A program made the position numbers and the translations under genes. A DNA stretch of 64,000 nucleotides from Colletes latitarsis (taxonomy: Eukaryota; Arthropoda; Insecta; Hymenoptera; Colletidae). This document shows, piece after piece, positions 38,001-51,100 of this stretch. Positions within the stretch are counted from its first letter, which is position 1. Each line of letters begins with the position of its first letter. Below the pieces are notes generated by a model that was given only the letters and a program-made list of their open reading frames with translations, was not told the DNA's origin and made no database searches. The stretch lies in contig NW_027488385.1 of assembly GCF_051014445.1 (NCBI RefSeq), forward strand, positions 744,001 through 808,000, in the 5' to 3' direction.

Positions 38001-41000
38001 AAGTATGAGCCTGATGAGGGTGAATCCCAGACCTATGCCAGACCTAACTTGCGTTATCCTCTAAAATATTGATCGAAACCAGGTTTAATTGACTGTTTCA
38101 GCGTGGTACCACATTACTACGTGATACAATCCAGAAAGAGCACAGGATCTAGCCATGAAGTATGAGAGATATGCGAAAGAACGAGCCTGATGAGAGCAAA
38201 TCCCAGACCTAACCTAGACCTAACATGAATTATTCTCTAAAATATTGAGCGAAACCAGGTTTGATGGACTGTTTCAGTGTGGTGACACATTACTACGTGA
38301 TCCAAACCAGAAGAAACCCAGGATCAGTTCAACAAGTATGAGAAGAATGCGAAAGTATGAGTCTGATGAGTGAAAATCCCAGGGCTAACCTAGACCTTAC
38401 ATGCGTTATCTTCTAAAATATTCATCCAAACCAGGTTTAATGGACTGTTTCAGTGTGGTACCACATTACTACGTGATCCAAACCAGAAAAAACCCAGGAT
38501 CCGTTCAACAAGTATGTGAAGAATTCGAAAGTATGAGCCTGCTGAGGGCAAATCCTAGACCTAACCCAAACCTAACATGCGTTATCCTCTAAAATATTTG
38601 TCAAGACCAGGTTTAATTGACTGTTTCAGTGTGGCCCCACATTACTACGTGATCCAAACCAGAAAAAACCCAGGATCCGTTCTACAAGTATGTGAAGAAT
38701 GCGAAACTATGAGTCTGATGAGTGAAAATCCCAGGCCTAACCTAGACCTAACATGCGTTATCCTCAATAATATTGATCGAAACCTGGTTTAATCGACTGT
38801 TTCAGTGTGGTACCACATTACTATGTGATCCAAACCAGAAAGTAACCCAGGATCTGTTCAACGAGTATGTGAAGTGTGCGAAAGTATGAGTCTGATGAGG
38901 TCAAATCCCAGACCTATCCCAAACCTAACGTTGCGTTATCCTCTAAAATATTGATCAAAACCAGGTTTAATCGACTGTTTCAGTGTGGTACCACATTACT
39001 ACGTGATCCAAACCAGAAAAAACCCAGGATCCGTTCAACAAGTATGTGAAGAATTCGAAAGTATGAGTCTGAAGAGTGAAAATCCCAGACCTAACCTAGA
39101 CCTCACATGCGTTATCCTCTAAAATATTGATCCAAACCAGGTTTAATGGACTGTTTCAGTGTGGTACCACACTACTACGTGATCCAAACCAGAAAAAACC
39201 CAGGATCCGTTCAACAAGTATGTGAAGAATGCGAAAGTATGAGGCTGATGAGTGAAAATCCTAGGCCTACCCTAGACCTAACATGCGTTATCCTCAAACA
39301 TATTGATCGAAACCTGGTTTAATCGACTGTTTCAGTGTGGTACCACATTACTACGTGATCCAAACCAGAAAATAACCCAGGATCTGTTCAACGAGTATGT
39401 GAAGTGTGCGAAAGTATGAGCCTGATGAGGGCAAATCTTAGACCTAACCCAGACCTAAGATGCGTTATCCTCTAAAATATTTATCCAGAACAGGTTTCAT
39501 TGAATGTTTCAGTGTGGTACCACTTTACTACGTGATCCAATCCAGAAATAGCCCAGGATCTAGCCATGAAGTATGAGAAATATGCGATAGTAAGAGCCTG
39601 ATGAGGGCAAATCCTAGACCTATCCCAGACCTAACTTGCGTTATCCTCTAAAATATTGATCGAAACCAGGTTTAATTGACAGTTTCAGCGTGGTACCACA
39701 TTACTACGTGATACAATGCAGAAACAGCCCAGGATCTAGCCATGAAGTATGAGAAATATGCGAAAGTATGAGCCTGATGAGGGCAAATCCTAGACGTAAC
39801 CCAGACCTAACATGCGTTATCCTCTAAAATATTTATCAAGACCAGGTTTAATTGAATGTTTCAGTGTGGTACCACATTACTACGTGATCCAAACCAGAAA
39901 AAACCCAGGATCCGTTCAACAAGTATGTGAAGAATGCGAAAGTATGAGTCTCATGAGCGAAAATTCCAGACCTAACCTAGACCTAACATGCGTTATCCTC
40001 TAAAATATTGATCCAAACCAGGTTTAATGGACTGTTTCAGTGTGGTACCACACTACTACGTGATCCAAACCAGAAAAAACCCAGGATCTGTTCAACAAGT
40101 ATGTGAAAAACGCGAAAGTATGAGCCTGATGAGGGCAAATCCCAGACCAATCCCAGACCTAACTTGCGTTGTCCTCTAAGATATTGATGGAAACCAGGTT
40201 TAATTGACTGTTTCAGTGTTGTACTTCATTACTACGTGATGCAATCCAGAAAAGGCCCAGGATCTAGCCATCAAGTATGAGAAATATGCGAAAGAACGAG
40301 CCTGATGAGAGCAAATCCCAGACCTAACCTAGACCTAACAAGAATTCTTCTCTAAAATATTGATCGAAACCAGGTTTAATTGACTGTTTCAGTGTGGACC
40401 CTCATTACTTCGTGATCCAAACCAGAAAAAACCCAGGATCCGTTCAACAAGTATGTGAAGAATGCGAAAGTATGAGTCTGATGAGTGAAAATCCCAGGCC
40501 TAACCTAGACCTAACATGCGTTATCTTCAAAAATATTGATCGGAACCTGGTTTAATCGACTGTTTCAGTGTGGTACCACATTACCATGTGATCCAAACCA
40601 GAAAATAACCCAGGATCTGTTCAACGAGTATGTGAAGTGTGCGAAAGTATGAGTCTGATGAGGTCAAATCCCAGACCAATCCCAGACTTAACTTGCGTTA
40701 TCCTCTAAGATATTGATCGAAACCATGTTTAATCGACTGTTTCAGTGTGGTACCACATTACTACGTGATCCAAACCAGAAAAAACCCAGGATCAGTTCAG
40801 CAAGTATGAGAAGAATGCGAAAGTATGAGTCTGATGAGTGAAAATCGCAGGGCTAACCTAGACCTAACATGCGTTATCCTCTAAAATATTGATCCAAACC
40901 AGGTTTAATTGACTGTTTCAGTATTGTACTTCATTACTACGTGATACAAACCAGAAAAAACCCAGGATCTGTTCAACAAATATGTGAAAAACGCGAAAGT

Positions 41001-41220
41001 ATGAGCCTGATGAGGGCGAATCCCAGACCTATGTCAGACCTAACTTGCGTTGTCCTCTAAGATATTGATGGAAACCAGGTTTAATTGACTGTTTCAGTGT
41101 TGTACTTCATTACTACGTGATGCAATCCAGAAAAAGCCCAGGATATAGCCATCAAGTATGAGAAATATGCGAAAGAATGAGCCTGATGAGAGCAAATCCC
41201 AGACCTAACCTAGACCTAAC

Positions 41221-41396
41221 ATGCGTTATCCTCTAGAATATTTATCAAGACCAGGTTTAATTGAATGTTTCAGTGTGGTACCACTTTACTACGTGATCCA
41301 GAGCAGAAAAAACCCTCGATCAGGTCAACATGTATGTTAAAACTGCGAAAGTATGACCCTGATGAGGGCAAATCCCAGGCCTAACCTAGACCTAAC
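41221..41396 (+). repeat. Representative monomer, cassette form W (CCTCGATCAGGTC-type), 176 bp
   Basis: Form W replaces the usual AACCCAGGATC with AACCCTCGATCAGGTC, followed by AACATGTATGTTAAAACTGCG, and has GTGATCCAGAGCAG or GTGATCCAAAGCAG upstream. Related units occur near 721, 5830, 15153, 17617, 21500, 28546, 31709, 33300, 35590, 42810, 43340 and 62178. Many mark the same position within duplicated blocks, which makes this a good landmark unit for tracing segmental duplications. Confidence 0.85.
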
Positions 41397-41572
41397 TTGC
41401 GTTATCCTCTAAAATATTGATCGAAACCAGGTTTAATTGACTGTTTCAGTGTGGTACCACATTACTACGTCATACAATCCAGAAACAGCCCAGGATCTAG
41501 CCATCAAGTATGAGAAATATGCGAAAGAATGTGCCTGATGAGAGCAAATCCCAGACCTAACCTAGACCTAAC

Positions 41573-41748
41573 ATGAATTATTCTCTAAAATATTGATCGA
41601 AACCAGGTTTAATTGACTGTTTCAGTGTTGTACTTCATTACTACGTGATGCAATCCAGAAAAAGCCCAGGATCTAGCCATCAAGTATGAGAAATATGCGA
41701 AAGAATGAGCCTGATGAGGGCAAATCCTAGACCTAACCCAGACCTAAC
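41573..41748 (+). repeat. Representative monomer, cassette form Z (CTAGCCAT-type), 176 bp
   Basis: Form Z has CTAGCCATCAAG or CTAGCCATGAAG followed by TATGAGAAATATGCG in the slot that holds CCGTTCAACAAG in form X. The replacement has the same length. This copy begins ATGAATTATTCTC instead of ATGCGTTATCCTC and has GTGTTGTACTTC in place of the GTGTGGTACCAC palindrome, two variants that often travel with the CATCAAG version. Form Z is rare in 1-9600 and common from about 9700 onward. Confidence 0.88.
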
Positions 41749-41870
41749 ATGCGTTATCCTCTAAAATGTTTATCAAGACGAGGTTTAATTGAATGTTTCA
41801 GTGTAGTATCACACTACTACGTGACCCAAACCAGAAAAAACCCAGGATCTGTTCAACAAGTATGTGAAAA

Positions 41871-42574
41871 ACGCGACAGTATGAGCCTGATGAGGGCAAA
41901 TCCCAGACCTATCCCAGACCTAACTTGCGTTGTCCTCTAAAATATTGATGGAAACCAGGTTTAATTGACTGTTTCAGTGTTGTACTTCATTACTACGTGA
42001 TGCAATCCAGAAAAAGCTCAGGATCTAGCCAACAAGTATGAGAAATATGCGAAAGAATGAGCCTGATGAGAGCAAATCCCAGGCCTGACCTAGACCTAAC
42101 ATGCGTTATCCTCTAAAATATTGAGCGAAACCAGGTTTAATGGACTGTTTCAGTGTGGTACCACACTACTACGGGATCCGAACCAGAAAAAACCCAGGAT
42201 CTGTTCAACAAGTATGTGAAAAACGCGACAGTATGAGCCTGATGAGGGCAAATCCCAGACCTATCCCAGACCTAACTTGCGTTGTCCTCTAAAATATTGA
42301 TGGAAACCAGGTTTAATTGACTGTTTCAGTGTTGTACTTCATTACTACGTGATGCAATCCAGAAAAAGCTCAGGATCTAGCCAACAAGTATGAGAAATAT
42401 GCGAAAGAATGAGCCTGATGAGAGCAAATCCCAGACCTATCCCAGACCTAACTTGCGTTATCCTCCAAAATATTGATCGAAACCAGGTTTAATTGACTGT
42501 TTTAGTGTGGTACCACATTACTACCTGATCCAAACCAGAAAAAACCCAGGATCTGTCAAACAAATATGTGAAAA
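41871..42574. repeat. 352-bp (two-monomer) local tandem duplication
   Basis: 41871 onward repeats at 42223 onward, exactly 352 bp later. Both copies carry CTAGCCAACAAG, where the rest of the window has CTAGCCATCAAG. This private change shared by both copies indicates a recent duplication. The right boundary is approximate; identity is clear to about 42440. Confidence 0.85.
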
Positions 42575-43522
42575 ACGCGAAAGTATGAGCCTGATGAGGG
42601 CGAATCCCAGTCCTATGCCAGACCTAACTTGCGTTGTCCTCTAAGATATTGATGGAAACCAGGTTTAATTGACTATTTCAGTGTTGTACTTCATTACTAC
42701 GTGATGCAGTCCAGAAAAAGCCCAGGATATAGCCATCAAGTATGAGAAATATGCGAAAGAATGACCCTGATGAGAGCAAATCCCAGACCTAACCTAGACC
42801 TAACATGCGTTATCCTCTAAAATATTTATCAAGACCAGGTTTAATTGAATGTTTCAGTGTGGTACCACTTTACTACGTGATCCAAAGCAGAAAAAACCCT
42901 CGATCAGGTCAACATGTATGTTAAAACTGCGAAAGTATGACCCTGATGAGTGCAAATCCCAGGCCTAACCTAGACCTAACTTGCGTTATCCTCTAAAATA
43001 TTGATCGAAACCAGGTTTAATTGACTGTTTCAGTGTGGACCCACATTACTACGTCATACAATCCAGAAACAGCCCAGGATCTAGCCATCAAGTATGAGAA
43101 ATATGCGAAAGAATGTGCCTGATGAGAGCAAATCCCAGACCTAACCTAGACCTAACATGAATTATTCTCTAAAATGTTGATCGAAACCAGGTTTAATTGA
43201 CTGTTTCAGTGTTGTACTTCATTACTACGTGATGCAATCCAGAAAAAGCTTAGGATCTAGCCATCAAGTATGAGAAATATGCGAAAGAATGAGCCTGATG
43301 AGAGCAAATCCCAGACCTAACCTAGACCTAACATGCGTTATCCTCTAAAATATTTATCAAGACCAGGTTTAATTGAATGTTTCAGTGTGGTACCACTTTA
43401 CTACGTGATCCAAAGCAGAAAAAACCCTCGATCAGGTCAACATGTATGTTAAAACTGCGAAAGTATGACCCTGATGAGTGCAAATCCCAGACCAATCCCA
43501 GACCTAACTTGCGTTGTCCTCT

Positions 43523-44690
43523 AAGATATTGATGGAAACCAGGTTTAATTGACTGTTTCAGTGTTGTACTTCATTACTACGTGATGCTATCCAGAAAAAG
43601 CCCAGGCTCTAGCCATCAAGTATGAGAAATATGCGAAAGAACGAGCCTGATGAGAGCAAATCCCAGACCTAACCTAGACCTAACATGAATTCTTCTCTAA
43701 AATATTGATCGAAACCAGGTTTAATTGACTGTTTCAGTGTGGACCCTCATTACTTCGTGATCCAAACCAGAAAAAACCCAGGATCCGTTCAAAAAGTATG
43801 TGAAGAATGCGAAAGTATGAGTCTGATGAGTGAAAATCCCAGGCCTAACCTAGACCTAACATGCGTTATCTTCAAAAATATTGATCGGAACCTGGTTTAA
43901 TCGATTGTTTCAGTGTGGTACCACATTACCATGTGATCCAAACCAGAAAATAACCCAGGATCTGTTCAACGAGTATGTGAAGTGTGCGATAGTATGAGTC
44001 TGATGAGGTCAAATCCCAGACCAATCCCAGACTTAACTTGCGTTATCCTCTAAGATATTGATCGAAACCAGGTTTAATCGACTGTTTCAGTGTGGTACCA
44101 CATTACTACGTGATCCAAACCAGAAAAAACCCAGGATCAGTTCAGCAAGTATGAGAAGAATGCGAAAGTATGAGTCTGATGAGTGAAAATCCCAGGGCTA
44201 ACCTAGACCTAACATGCGTTATCCTCTAAAATATTGATCCAAACCAGGTTTAATGGACTGTTTCAGTGTGGTACCACACTACTACGTGATACAAGCCAGA
44301 AAAAACCCAGGATCTGTTCAACAAGTATGTGAAAAACGCGAAAGTATGAGCCTGATGAGGGCGAATCCCAGACCTATGCCAGACCTAACTTGCGTTGTCC
44401 TCTAAGATATTGGTGGAAACCAGGTTTAATTGACTGTTTCAGTATTGTACTTCATTACTACGTGATACAAACCAGAAAAAACCCAGGATCTGTTCAACAA
44501 ATATGTGAAAAACGCGAAAGTATGAGCCTGATGAGGGCGAATCCCAGACCTATGCCAGACCTAACTTGCGTTGTCCTCTAAGATATTGATGGAAACCAGG
44601 TTTAATTGACTGTTTCAGTGTTGTACTTCATTACTACGTGATGCAATCCAGAAAAAGCCCAGGATATAGCCATCAAGTATGAGAAATATG
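43523..44690. repeat. Segment duplicated from 16400-17570
   Basis: Same monomer series at a constant offset of 27123 bp. After about 44690 this copy goes directly to the GTAGTATCAC unit at 44742. The other copy reaches its equivalent (18147) only after three further monomers, so three units have been lost here or gained there. The preceding 43170-43520 holds ordinary form Z and form W units. Confidence 0.85.
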
Positions 44691-47207
44691 CGAAAGAATG
44701 AGCCTGATGAGGGCAAATCCTAGACCTAACCCAGACCTAACATGCGTTATCCTCTAAAATGTTTATCAAGACCAGGTTTAATTGAATGTTTCAGTGTAGT
44801 ATCACACTACTACGTGACCCAAACCAGAAAAAACCCAGGATCTGTTCAACAAGTATGTGAAAAACGCGAAAGTATGAGTCTGATGAGGGCAAATCCCAGA
44901 CCTATCCCAGACCTAACATGCGTTATCCTCTAAAATATTTATCAAGACCAGGTTTAATTGATTGTTTCAGTGTGGACCCACATAACTACGTGAACCAAAC
45001 CCGAAAAAACCCAGGATCCGTTCAGTAGGTATGTGAGGAATGGAAACTATGAGTCTGATGAGTGAAAATCCCAGGCCTAACCTAGACCTAACATGCGTTG
45101 TCCTCAAAAATATTGATCGAAACCTGGTTTAATCGACTGTTTCAGTGTGGTACCACATTACTATGTGAACCAAACCAGAAAATAACCCAGGATCTGTTCA
45201 ACAAGTATGTGAAGTGTGCGAAAGTATGAGTCTGATGAGGGCAAATCCCAGACCTATCCCAGACCTAACATGCGTTATCCTCTAAAATATTTATCAAGAC
45301 CAGGTTTAATTGATTGTTTCAGTGTGGACCCACATTACTACGTGATCCAAACCAGAAAAAACTCAGGATTCGTTCAACAAGTATGTGAAGAATGCGAAAG
45401 TATGAGTCTGATGAGTGAAAAAACCAGGCCTGACCTAGGCCTAACATGCGTTATCCTCTAAAATATTGAGCGAAACCAGGTTTAATGGACTGTTTCAGTG
45501 TGGAACCACACTACTACGGGATCCAAACCAGAAAAAACCCAGGATCTGTTAAACAAGTATGTGAAAAACGCGACAGTATGAGCCTGATGAGGGCAAATCC
45601 CAGACCTATCCCAGACCTAACTTGCGTTGTCCTCTAAAATATTGATGGAAACCAGGTTTAATTGACTGTTTCAGTGTTGTACTTCATTACTACGTGATCC
45701 AAACCAGAAAAAACCCAGGATCAGTTCAGCAAGTATGAGAAGAATGCGAAAGTATGAGTCTGATGAGTGAAAATCCCAGGGCTAACCTAGACCTAACATG
45801 CGTTATCCTCTAAAATATTGATCCAAACCAGGTTTAATGGACTGTTTCAGTGTGGTACCACACTACTACGTGATACAAGCCAGAAAAAACCCAGGATCTG
45901 TTCAACAAGTATGTGAAAAACGCGAAAGTATGAGCCTGATGAGGGCGAATCCCAGACCTATGCCAGACCTAACTTGCGTTGTCCTCTAAAATATTGATCG
46001 AAACCAGGTTTAATTGACTGTTTCAGTGTGGTACCACATTACTACGTCATACAATCCAGAAACAGCCCAGGATCTAGCCATCAAGTATGAGAAATATGCG
46101 AAAGAATGTGCCTGATGAGAGCAAATCCCAGACCTAACCTAGACCTAACATGAATTATTCTCTAAAATATTGATCGAAACCAGGTTTAATTGACTGTTTC
46201 AGTGTTGTACTTCATTACTACGTGATGCAATCCAGAAAAAGCCCAGGATCTAGCCATCAAGTATGAGAAATATGCGAAAGAATGAGCCTGATGAGTGCAA
46301 ATACTAGACCTAACCCAGACCTAACATGCGTTATCCTCTAAAATGTTTATCAAGACCAGGTTTAATTGAATGTTTCAGTGTAGTATCACACTACTACGTG
46401 ACCCAAACCAGAAAAAACCCAGGATCTGTTCAACAAGTATGTGAAAAACGCGAAAGTATGAGCCTGATGAGGGCAAATCCCGGACCTATCCCAGACCTAA
46501 CTTGCGCTATCCTCTAAAATATTGATCGAAACCTGGTTTAATCGACTGTTTCAGTGTGGTACCACATTAGTATGTGATCCAAACCAGAAAATAACCCAGG
46601 ATCTGTTCAACGAGTATGTGAAGTGTGCGATAGTATGAGTCTGATGAGGGCAAATCCCAGACCTATCCCAGACCTAACATGCGTTATCCTCTAAAATATT
46701 TATCAAGACCAGGTTTAATTGATTGTTTCAGTGTGGACCCACATTACTACGTGAACCAAACCCGAAAAAACCCAGGATCCGTTCAGTAAGTATGTGAGGA
46801 ATGCGAAACTATGAGTCTGATGAGTGAAAATCCCAGGCCTAACCTAGACCTAACATGCGTTGTCCTCAAAAATGTTGATCGAAACCTGGTTTAATCGACT
46901 GTTTCAGTGTGGTACCACATTACTATGTGATCCAAACCAGAAAATAACCCAGGATCTGTTCAACGAGTATGTGAAGTGTGCGAAAGTATGAGTCTGATGA
47001 GGGCAAATCCCAGACCTATCCCAGACCTAACATGCGTTATCCTCTAAAATGTTTATCAAGACCAGGTTTAATTGAATGTTTCAGTGTAGTATCACACTAC
47101 TACGTGACCCAAACCAGAAAAAACCCAGGATCTGTTCAACAAGTATGTGAAAAACGCGAAAGTATGAGCCTGATGAGGGCAAATCCCAGACCTATCCCAG
47201 ACCTAAC

Positions 47208-47384
47208 TTGCGTTATCCTCTAAAATATTGATCGAAACCTGGTTTAATCGACTGTTTCAGTGTGGTACCACATTAGTATGTGATCCAAACCAGAAAATAA
47301 CCCAGGATCTGTTCAACGAGTATGTGAAGTGTGCGATAGTATGAGTCTGATGAGGGCAAATCCCAGACCTATCCCAGACCTAAC
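47208..47384 (+). repeat. Representative monomer, cassette form Y (CTGTT..CGAG), 177 bp
   Basis: Form Y is marked by GAAAATAACCC (one base longer than GAAAAAACCC), then CTGTTCAACGAG and GTGAAGTGTGCG. It is usually accompanied by AAACCTGGTTT instead of AAACCAGGTTT, and CTATGTGATCC instead of CTACGTGATCC, so a set of linked differences defines it. This copy also carries the CATTAGTATGTG variant shared only with the related units at about 19029 and 46502. Form Y is especially frequent in the first 9.6 kb. Confidence 0.88.
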
Positions 47385-47736
47385 ATGCGTTATCCTCTAA
47401 AATATTTATCAAGACCAGGTTTAATTGATTGTTTCAGTGTGGACCCACATTACTACGTGAACCAAACCCGAAAAAACCCAGGATCCGTTCAGTAGGTATG
47501 TGAGGAATGCGAAACTATGAGTCTGATGAGTGAAAATCCCAGGCCTAACCTAGACCTAACATGCGTTGTCCTCTAAAATATTGATCGAAACCTGGTTTAA
47601 TCGACTGTTTCAGTGTGGTACTTCATTACTACGTGATGCAATCCAGAAAAAGCCCAGGATATAGCCATCAAGTATGAGAAATATGCGAAAGAATGAGCCT
47701 GATGAGGGCAAATCCTAGACCTAACCCAGACCTAAC

Positions 47737-47912
47737 ATGCGTTATCCTCTAAAATGTTTATCAAGACCAGGTTTAATTGAATGTTTCAGTGTAGTATCAC
47801 ACTACTACGTGACCCAAACCAGAAAAAACCCAGGATCTGTTCAACAAGTATGTGAAAAACGCGAAAGTATGAGTCTGATGAGGGCAAATCCCAGACCTAT
47901 CCCAGACCTAAC
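47737..47912 (+). repeat. Representative monomer, GTAGTATCACAC subtype
   Basis: This subtype has AAATGTTTATCAAGACC and GTGTAGTATCACACTAC, where others have AAATATT and GTGTGGTACCACATTAC, plus GTGACCCAAACC and a CTGTTCAACAAG cassette with GTGAAAAACGCG. Near-identical copies start at 15681, 18147, 18853, 27481, 32235, 41749, 44742, 46326, 47032, 47737 and 62706. It is the most easily recognised member of the four-monomer HOR and of the large R blocks. Confidence 0.88.
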
Positions 47913-48130
47913 ATGCGTTATCCTCTAAAATATTTATCAAGACCAGGTTTAATTGATTGTTTCAGTGTGGACCCACATTACTACGTGATCCAAACCAGAA
48001 AAAACCCAGGATCCGTTCAACAAGTATGTGAAGAATGCGAAAGTATGAGTCTGATGAGTGAAAATCCCAGGCCTAACCTAGACCTAACATGCGTTATCCT
48101 CAAAAATATTGATCGAAACCTGGTTTAATC

Positions 48131-51100
48131 GACTGTTTCAGTGTGGTACCACATTACTATGTGATCCAAACCAGAAAATAACCCAGGATCTGTTCAACGA
48201 GTATGTGAAGTGTGCGAAAGAATGAGCCTGATGACAGCAAATCCCAGACCTAACCTAGACCTAACTTGCGTTATCCTCTAAAATATTGAGCGAAACCAGG
48301 TTTAATGGACTGTTTCAGTGTGGTACCACACTACTACGGGATCCAAACCAGAAAAAACCCAGGATCTGTTCAACAAGTATGAGAAATATGCGAAAGAATG
48401 AGCCTGATGACAGCAAATCCCAGACCTAACCTAGACCTAACTTGCGTTATCCTCTAAAATATTGATCGAAATCAGGTTTAATTAACTGTTTCAGCGTGGT
48501 ACCACATTACTACGTGATACAATCCAGAAACAGCCCAGGATCTAGCCATGAAGTATGAGCAATATGCGAATGTATGAGCCTGATGAGTGCAAATCCTAGA
48601 CCTAACCCAGACCTACCATGCGTTATCCTCTAAAATATTTATCAAGACCAGGTTTAATTGAATGTTTCAGTGGGGTACCACATTACTACGTGATCCAAAC
48701 CAGAAAAAACCCAAGATCCGTTCAACAAGTATGTGAAGAATGCGAAAGTATGAGTCTGATGAGTGAAAATCCCAGGCCTAACCTAGACCTAACATGAATT
48801 ATTCTCTAAAATATTGATCAAAACCAGATTTAATTGACTGTTTCACAGTGGTCCCACATTACTACGTGATCCAAACCAGAAAAAACCCTCGATCAGGTCA
48901 ACATGCATGTTAAAACTGCGAAAGTATGACCCAGACGAGGGCAAATCACAAACCTAACCCAGACCTAACATGCGTTATCCTCTAAAATATTTATGAAGAC
49001 CAGGTTTAATTTAATGTTTCAGTGTGGTACCACATTACTACGTGATCCAAACCAGAAAAAACCTTGGATCTGTTCAACAAGTATGTGAAAAACGCGAAAC
49101 TGTGAGCCTGATGGGGGCAAATCTTAGACCTAACCTTGACCTAACATGCGTTATCCTCTAAAATATTTCTCCAGACCAGGTTTCATTGAATGTTTCAGTG
49201 TGGTACCACTTTACTACGTGATCCAATCCAGAAATAGCCCAGGATCTAGCCATGAAGTATGAGAAATATGCGAAAGTATGAGTCCGATGAGGGCAAATCC
49301 TAGACCTAACCCAGTCCTAACATGCGTTATTCTCTAAAATATTTATCAAGACCAGGTTTAATTGAATGTTTCAGTGTGGTACCACATTACTACGTGTTCC
49401 AAACCAGGAAAAACCCAGGATCAGTTCAACGAGTATTTGAAAAACGCGAAAGTATGAGCCTGATTAGGGCGAATCCCAGACCTATCCCAGACCTAACTTG
49501 CGTTATCCTCTAAAATATTGATCGAAACCAGGTTTAACTGACTGTTTCAGCGTGGTACCACATTACTACCTGATACAATCCAGAAACAGCCCAGGATCTA
49601 GCCATGAAGTATGAGAAATATGCGAAAGTATGAGCCTGATGAGGGCAAATCCTAGACCTAACCCAAACCTAACATGCGTTATCCTCTAAAATATTTATCA
49701 AGACCAGGTTTAATTGAATGTTTCAGTGTGGTACCACATTACTACGTGAAACAAAGCAGAAAAAAACAAGGATCAGTTCATCAAGTATGTGAAGAATGCG
49801 AAAGTATGAGTCTGATGAGTGAAAACCCCAGGGCTAACCTAGACCTAACATGAATTGTTCTCTAAAATAGTGATCGAAACCAGGTTTAATTGACTGTTTC
49901 AGTGTGGTCCCACATTACTACGTGATCCAAACCAGAAAAAACCCAGGATCCGTTCAGCAAGTATGTGAAGAATGCGAAAGTATGAGTCTGATGAGGGCAA
50001 ATCCTAGACATAACCCAGACCTAACATGCGTTATCCTCTAAAATATTTATCAAGACCAGGTTTAATTGAATGTTTCAGTGTGGTACCACATTACTACGTG
50101 AACCAAACCAGAAAAAACCCAGGATCCGTTCAACAAGTATGTTAAAACTGCGACAGTATGATCCTGATGAGGGCAAATCCCAGGCCTAACCTAGACCTAA
50201 CATGCGTTGTCCTCTAAAATATTGATGGAAACCAGGTTTAATGTACTGTTTCAGTGTGGCACCACTTTACTGCGTGATCCAAAGCAGGAAAAACCCTCGA
50301 TCAGGCCAACATGTATGTTAAAACTGCGAAAGTATGACCCTGATGAGGGCAAATCCCAGGCCTAACCTAGACCTAATATGCGTTGTCCTCTAAAATATTG
50401 ATGGAAAGCAGGTTTAATTGACTGTTTCAGTGTTGTACTTCATTACTACGTTATGCAAACCAGAAAAAGCCCAGAATCTAGCCATCAAGTATGAGAAATA
50501 TGCGAACGGATGAGCCTGATAAGAGCAAATCCCAGAACTAACCTAGACCTAACATGAATTATTCTCTAAAATATTTATCGAAACCAGGTTTAATTGACTG
50601 TTTCAGTGTGGTCCCACATTACTACGTGATCCAAACCAGAAAAAACCCAGGATCCGTTCAAGACGCATGTGAAGAATGCGAATCTATGAGTCTGATGAGG
50701 GCAAATCCTAGACCTAACCCAAACCTAACATGCGTTATCCTCTAAAATATTTATCAAGACCAGGTTTAATTGAATGTTTCAGTGTGGTACCACATTACTA
50801 CGTGAACCAAACCAGAAAATAACCCAGGATCTGTTCAACAAGTATGTGAAGACTGCGAAAGTATGAGTCTGATGAGGGCAAATCCTAGACATAACCCAGA
50901 CCTAACATGCGTTATCCTCTAAAATATTTATCAAGACCAGGTTTAATTGAATGTTTCAGTGTGGTACCACATTACTACGTGATCCAATCCAGAAAAAGCC
51001 CAGGATCTAGCCATCAAGTATGAGTAATATGCGAAAGAATGAGCCTGATGAGAGTAAATCCCAGACCTAACCTAGACCTAACATGAATTATTCTCTAAAA

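Larger units (their letters stand above)
33990..41180. repeat. Long-range duplication, right copy
   Basis: Same series as 20250-26740, with whole-monomer additions near 34480-34830 (two), 35750-36290 (three net) and 39110 (one), and a two-monomer loss near 36780 relative to the left copy. After about 41180 it no longer follows the left copy and instead follows R2 (from about 31670). Confidence 0.85.
39110..43170. repeat. R3: third copy of the large HOR, with local rearrangement
   Basis: It aligns to R2 at an offset of 9513-9514 from about 39110 to 41870, then shifts by two monomers through a hybrid unit at 41749-41940 and returns to 9513 by 42223. It ends near 43170, where GTTGATCG replaces TTTATCAAG of R2. 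It lacks the shared R1/R2 deletion at the A tract, so it looks like an older split. Confidence 0.83.
44742..48130. repeat. Four-monomer HOR, second locus (~705 bp units)
   Basis: The GTAGTATCAC unit starts at 44742, 46326, 47032 and 47737. The last three are 706 and 705 bp apart. Each full unit runs: GTAGTATCAC monomer; AAACCTGG monomer with CATTAGTATGTG; GGACCCACA monomer with GTGAACCAAACCCG; and GTTGTCCTC monomer. The 47561 monomer is a hybrid that switches to GTGGTACTTC. Between 44742 and 46326 (exactly nine monomers) other units are mixed in. Confidence 0.85.

Noticed and set aside
41221..41396. Form W units as fragments of a transposon inserted in the array
   Set aside because: They are in register, 176 bp long and align to the ordinary monomer at both ends. 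Only the middle differs, so they are a monomer subtype.
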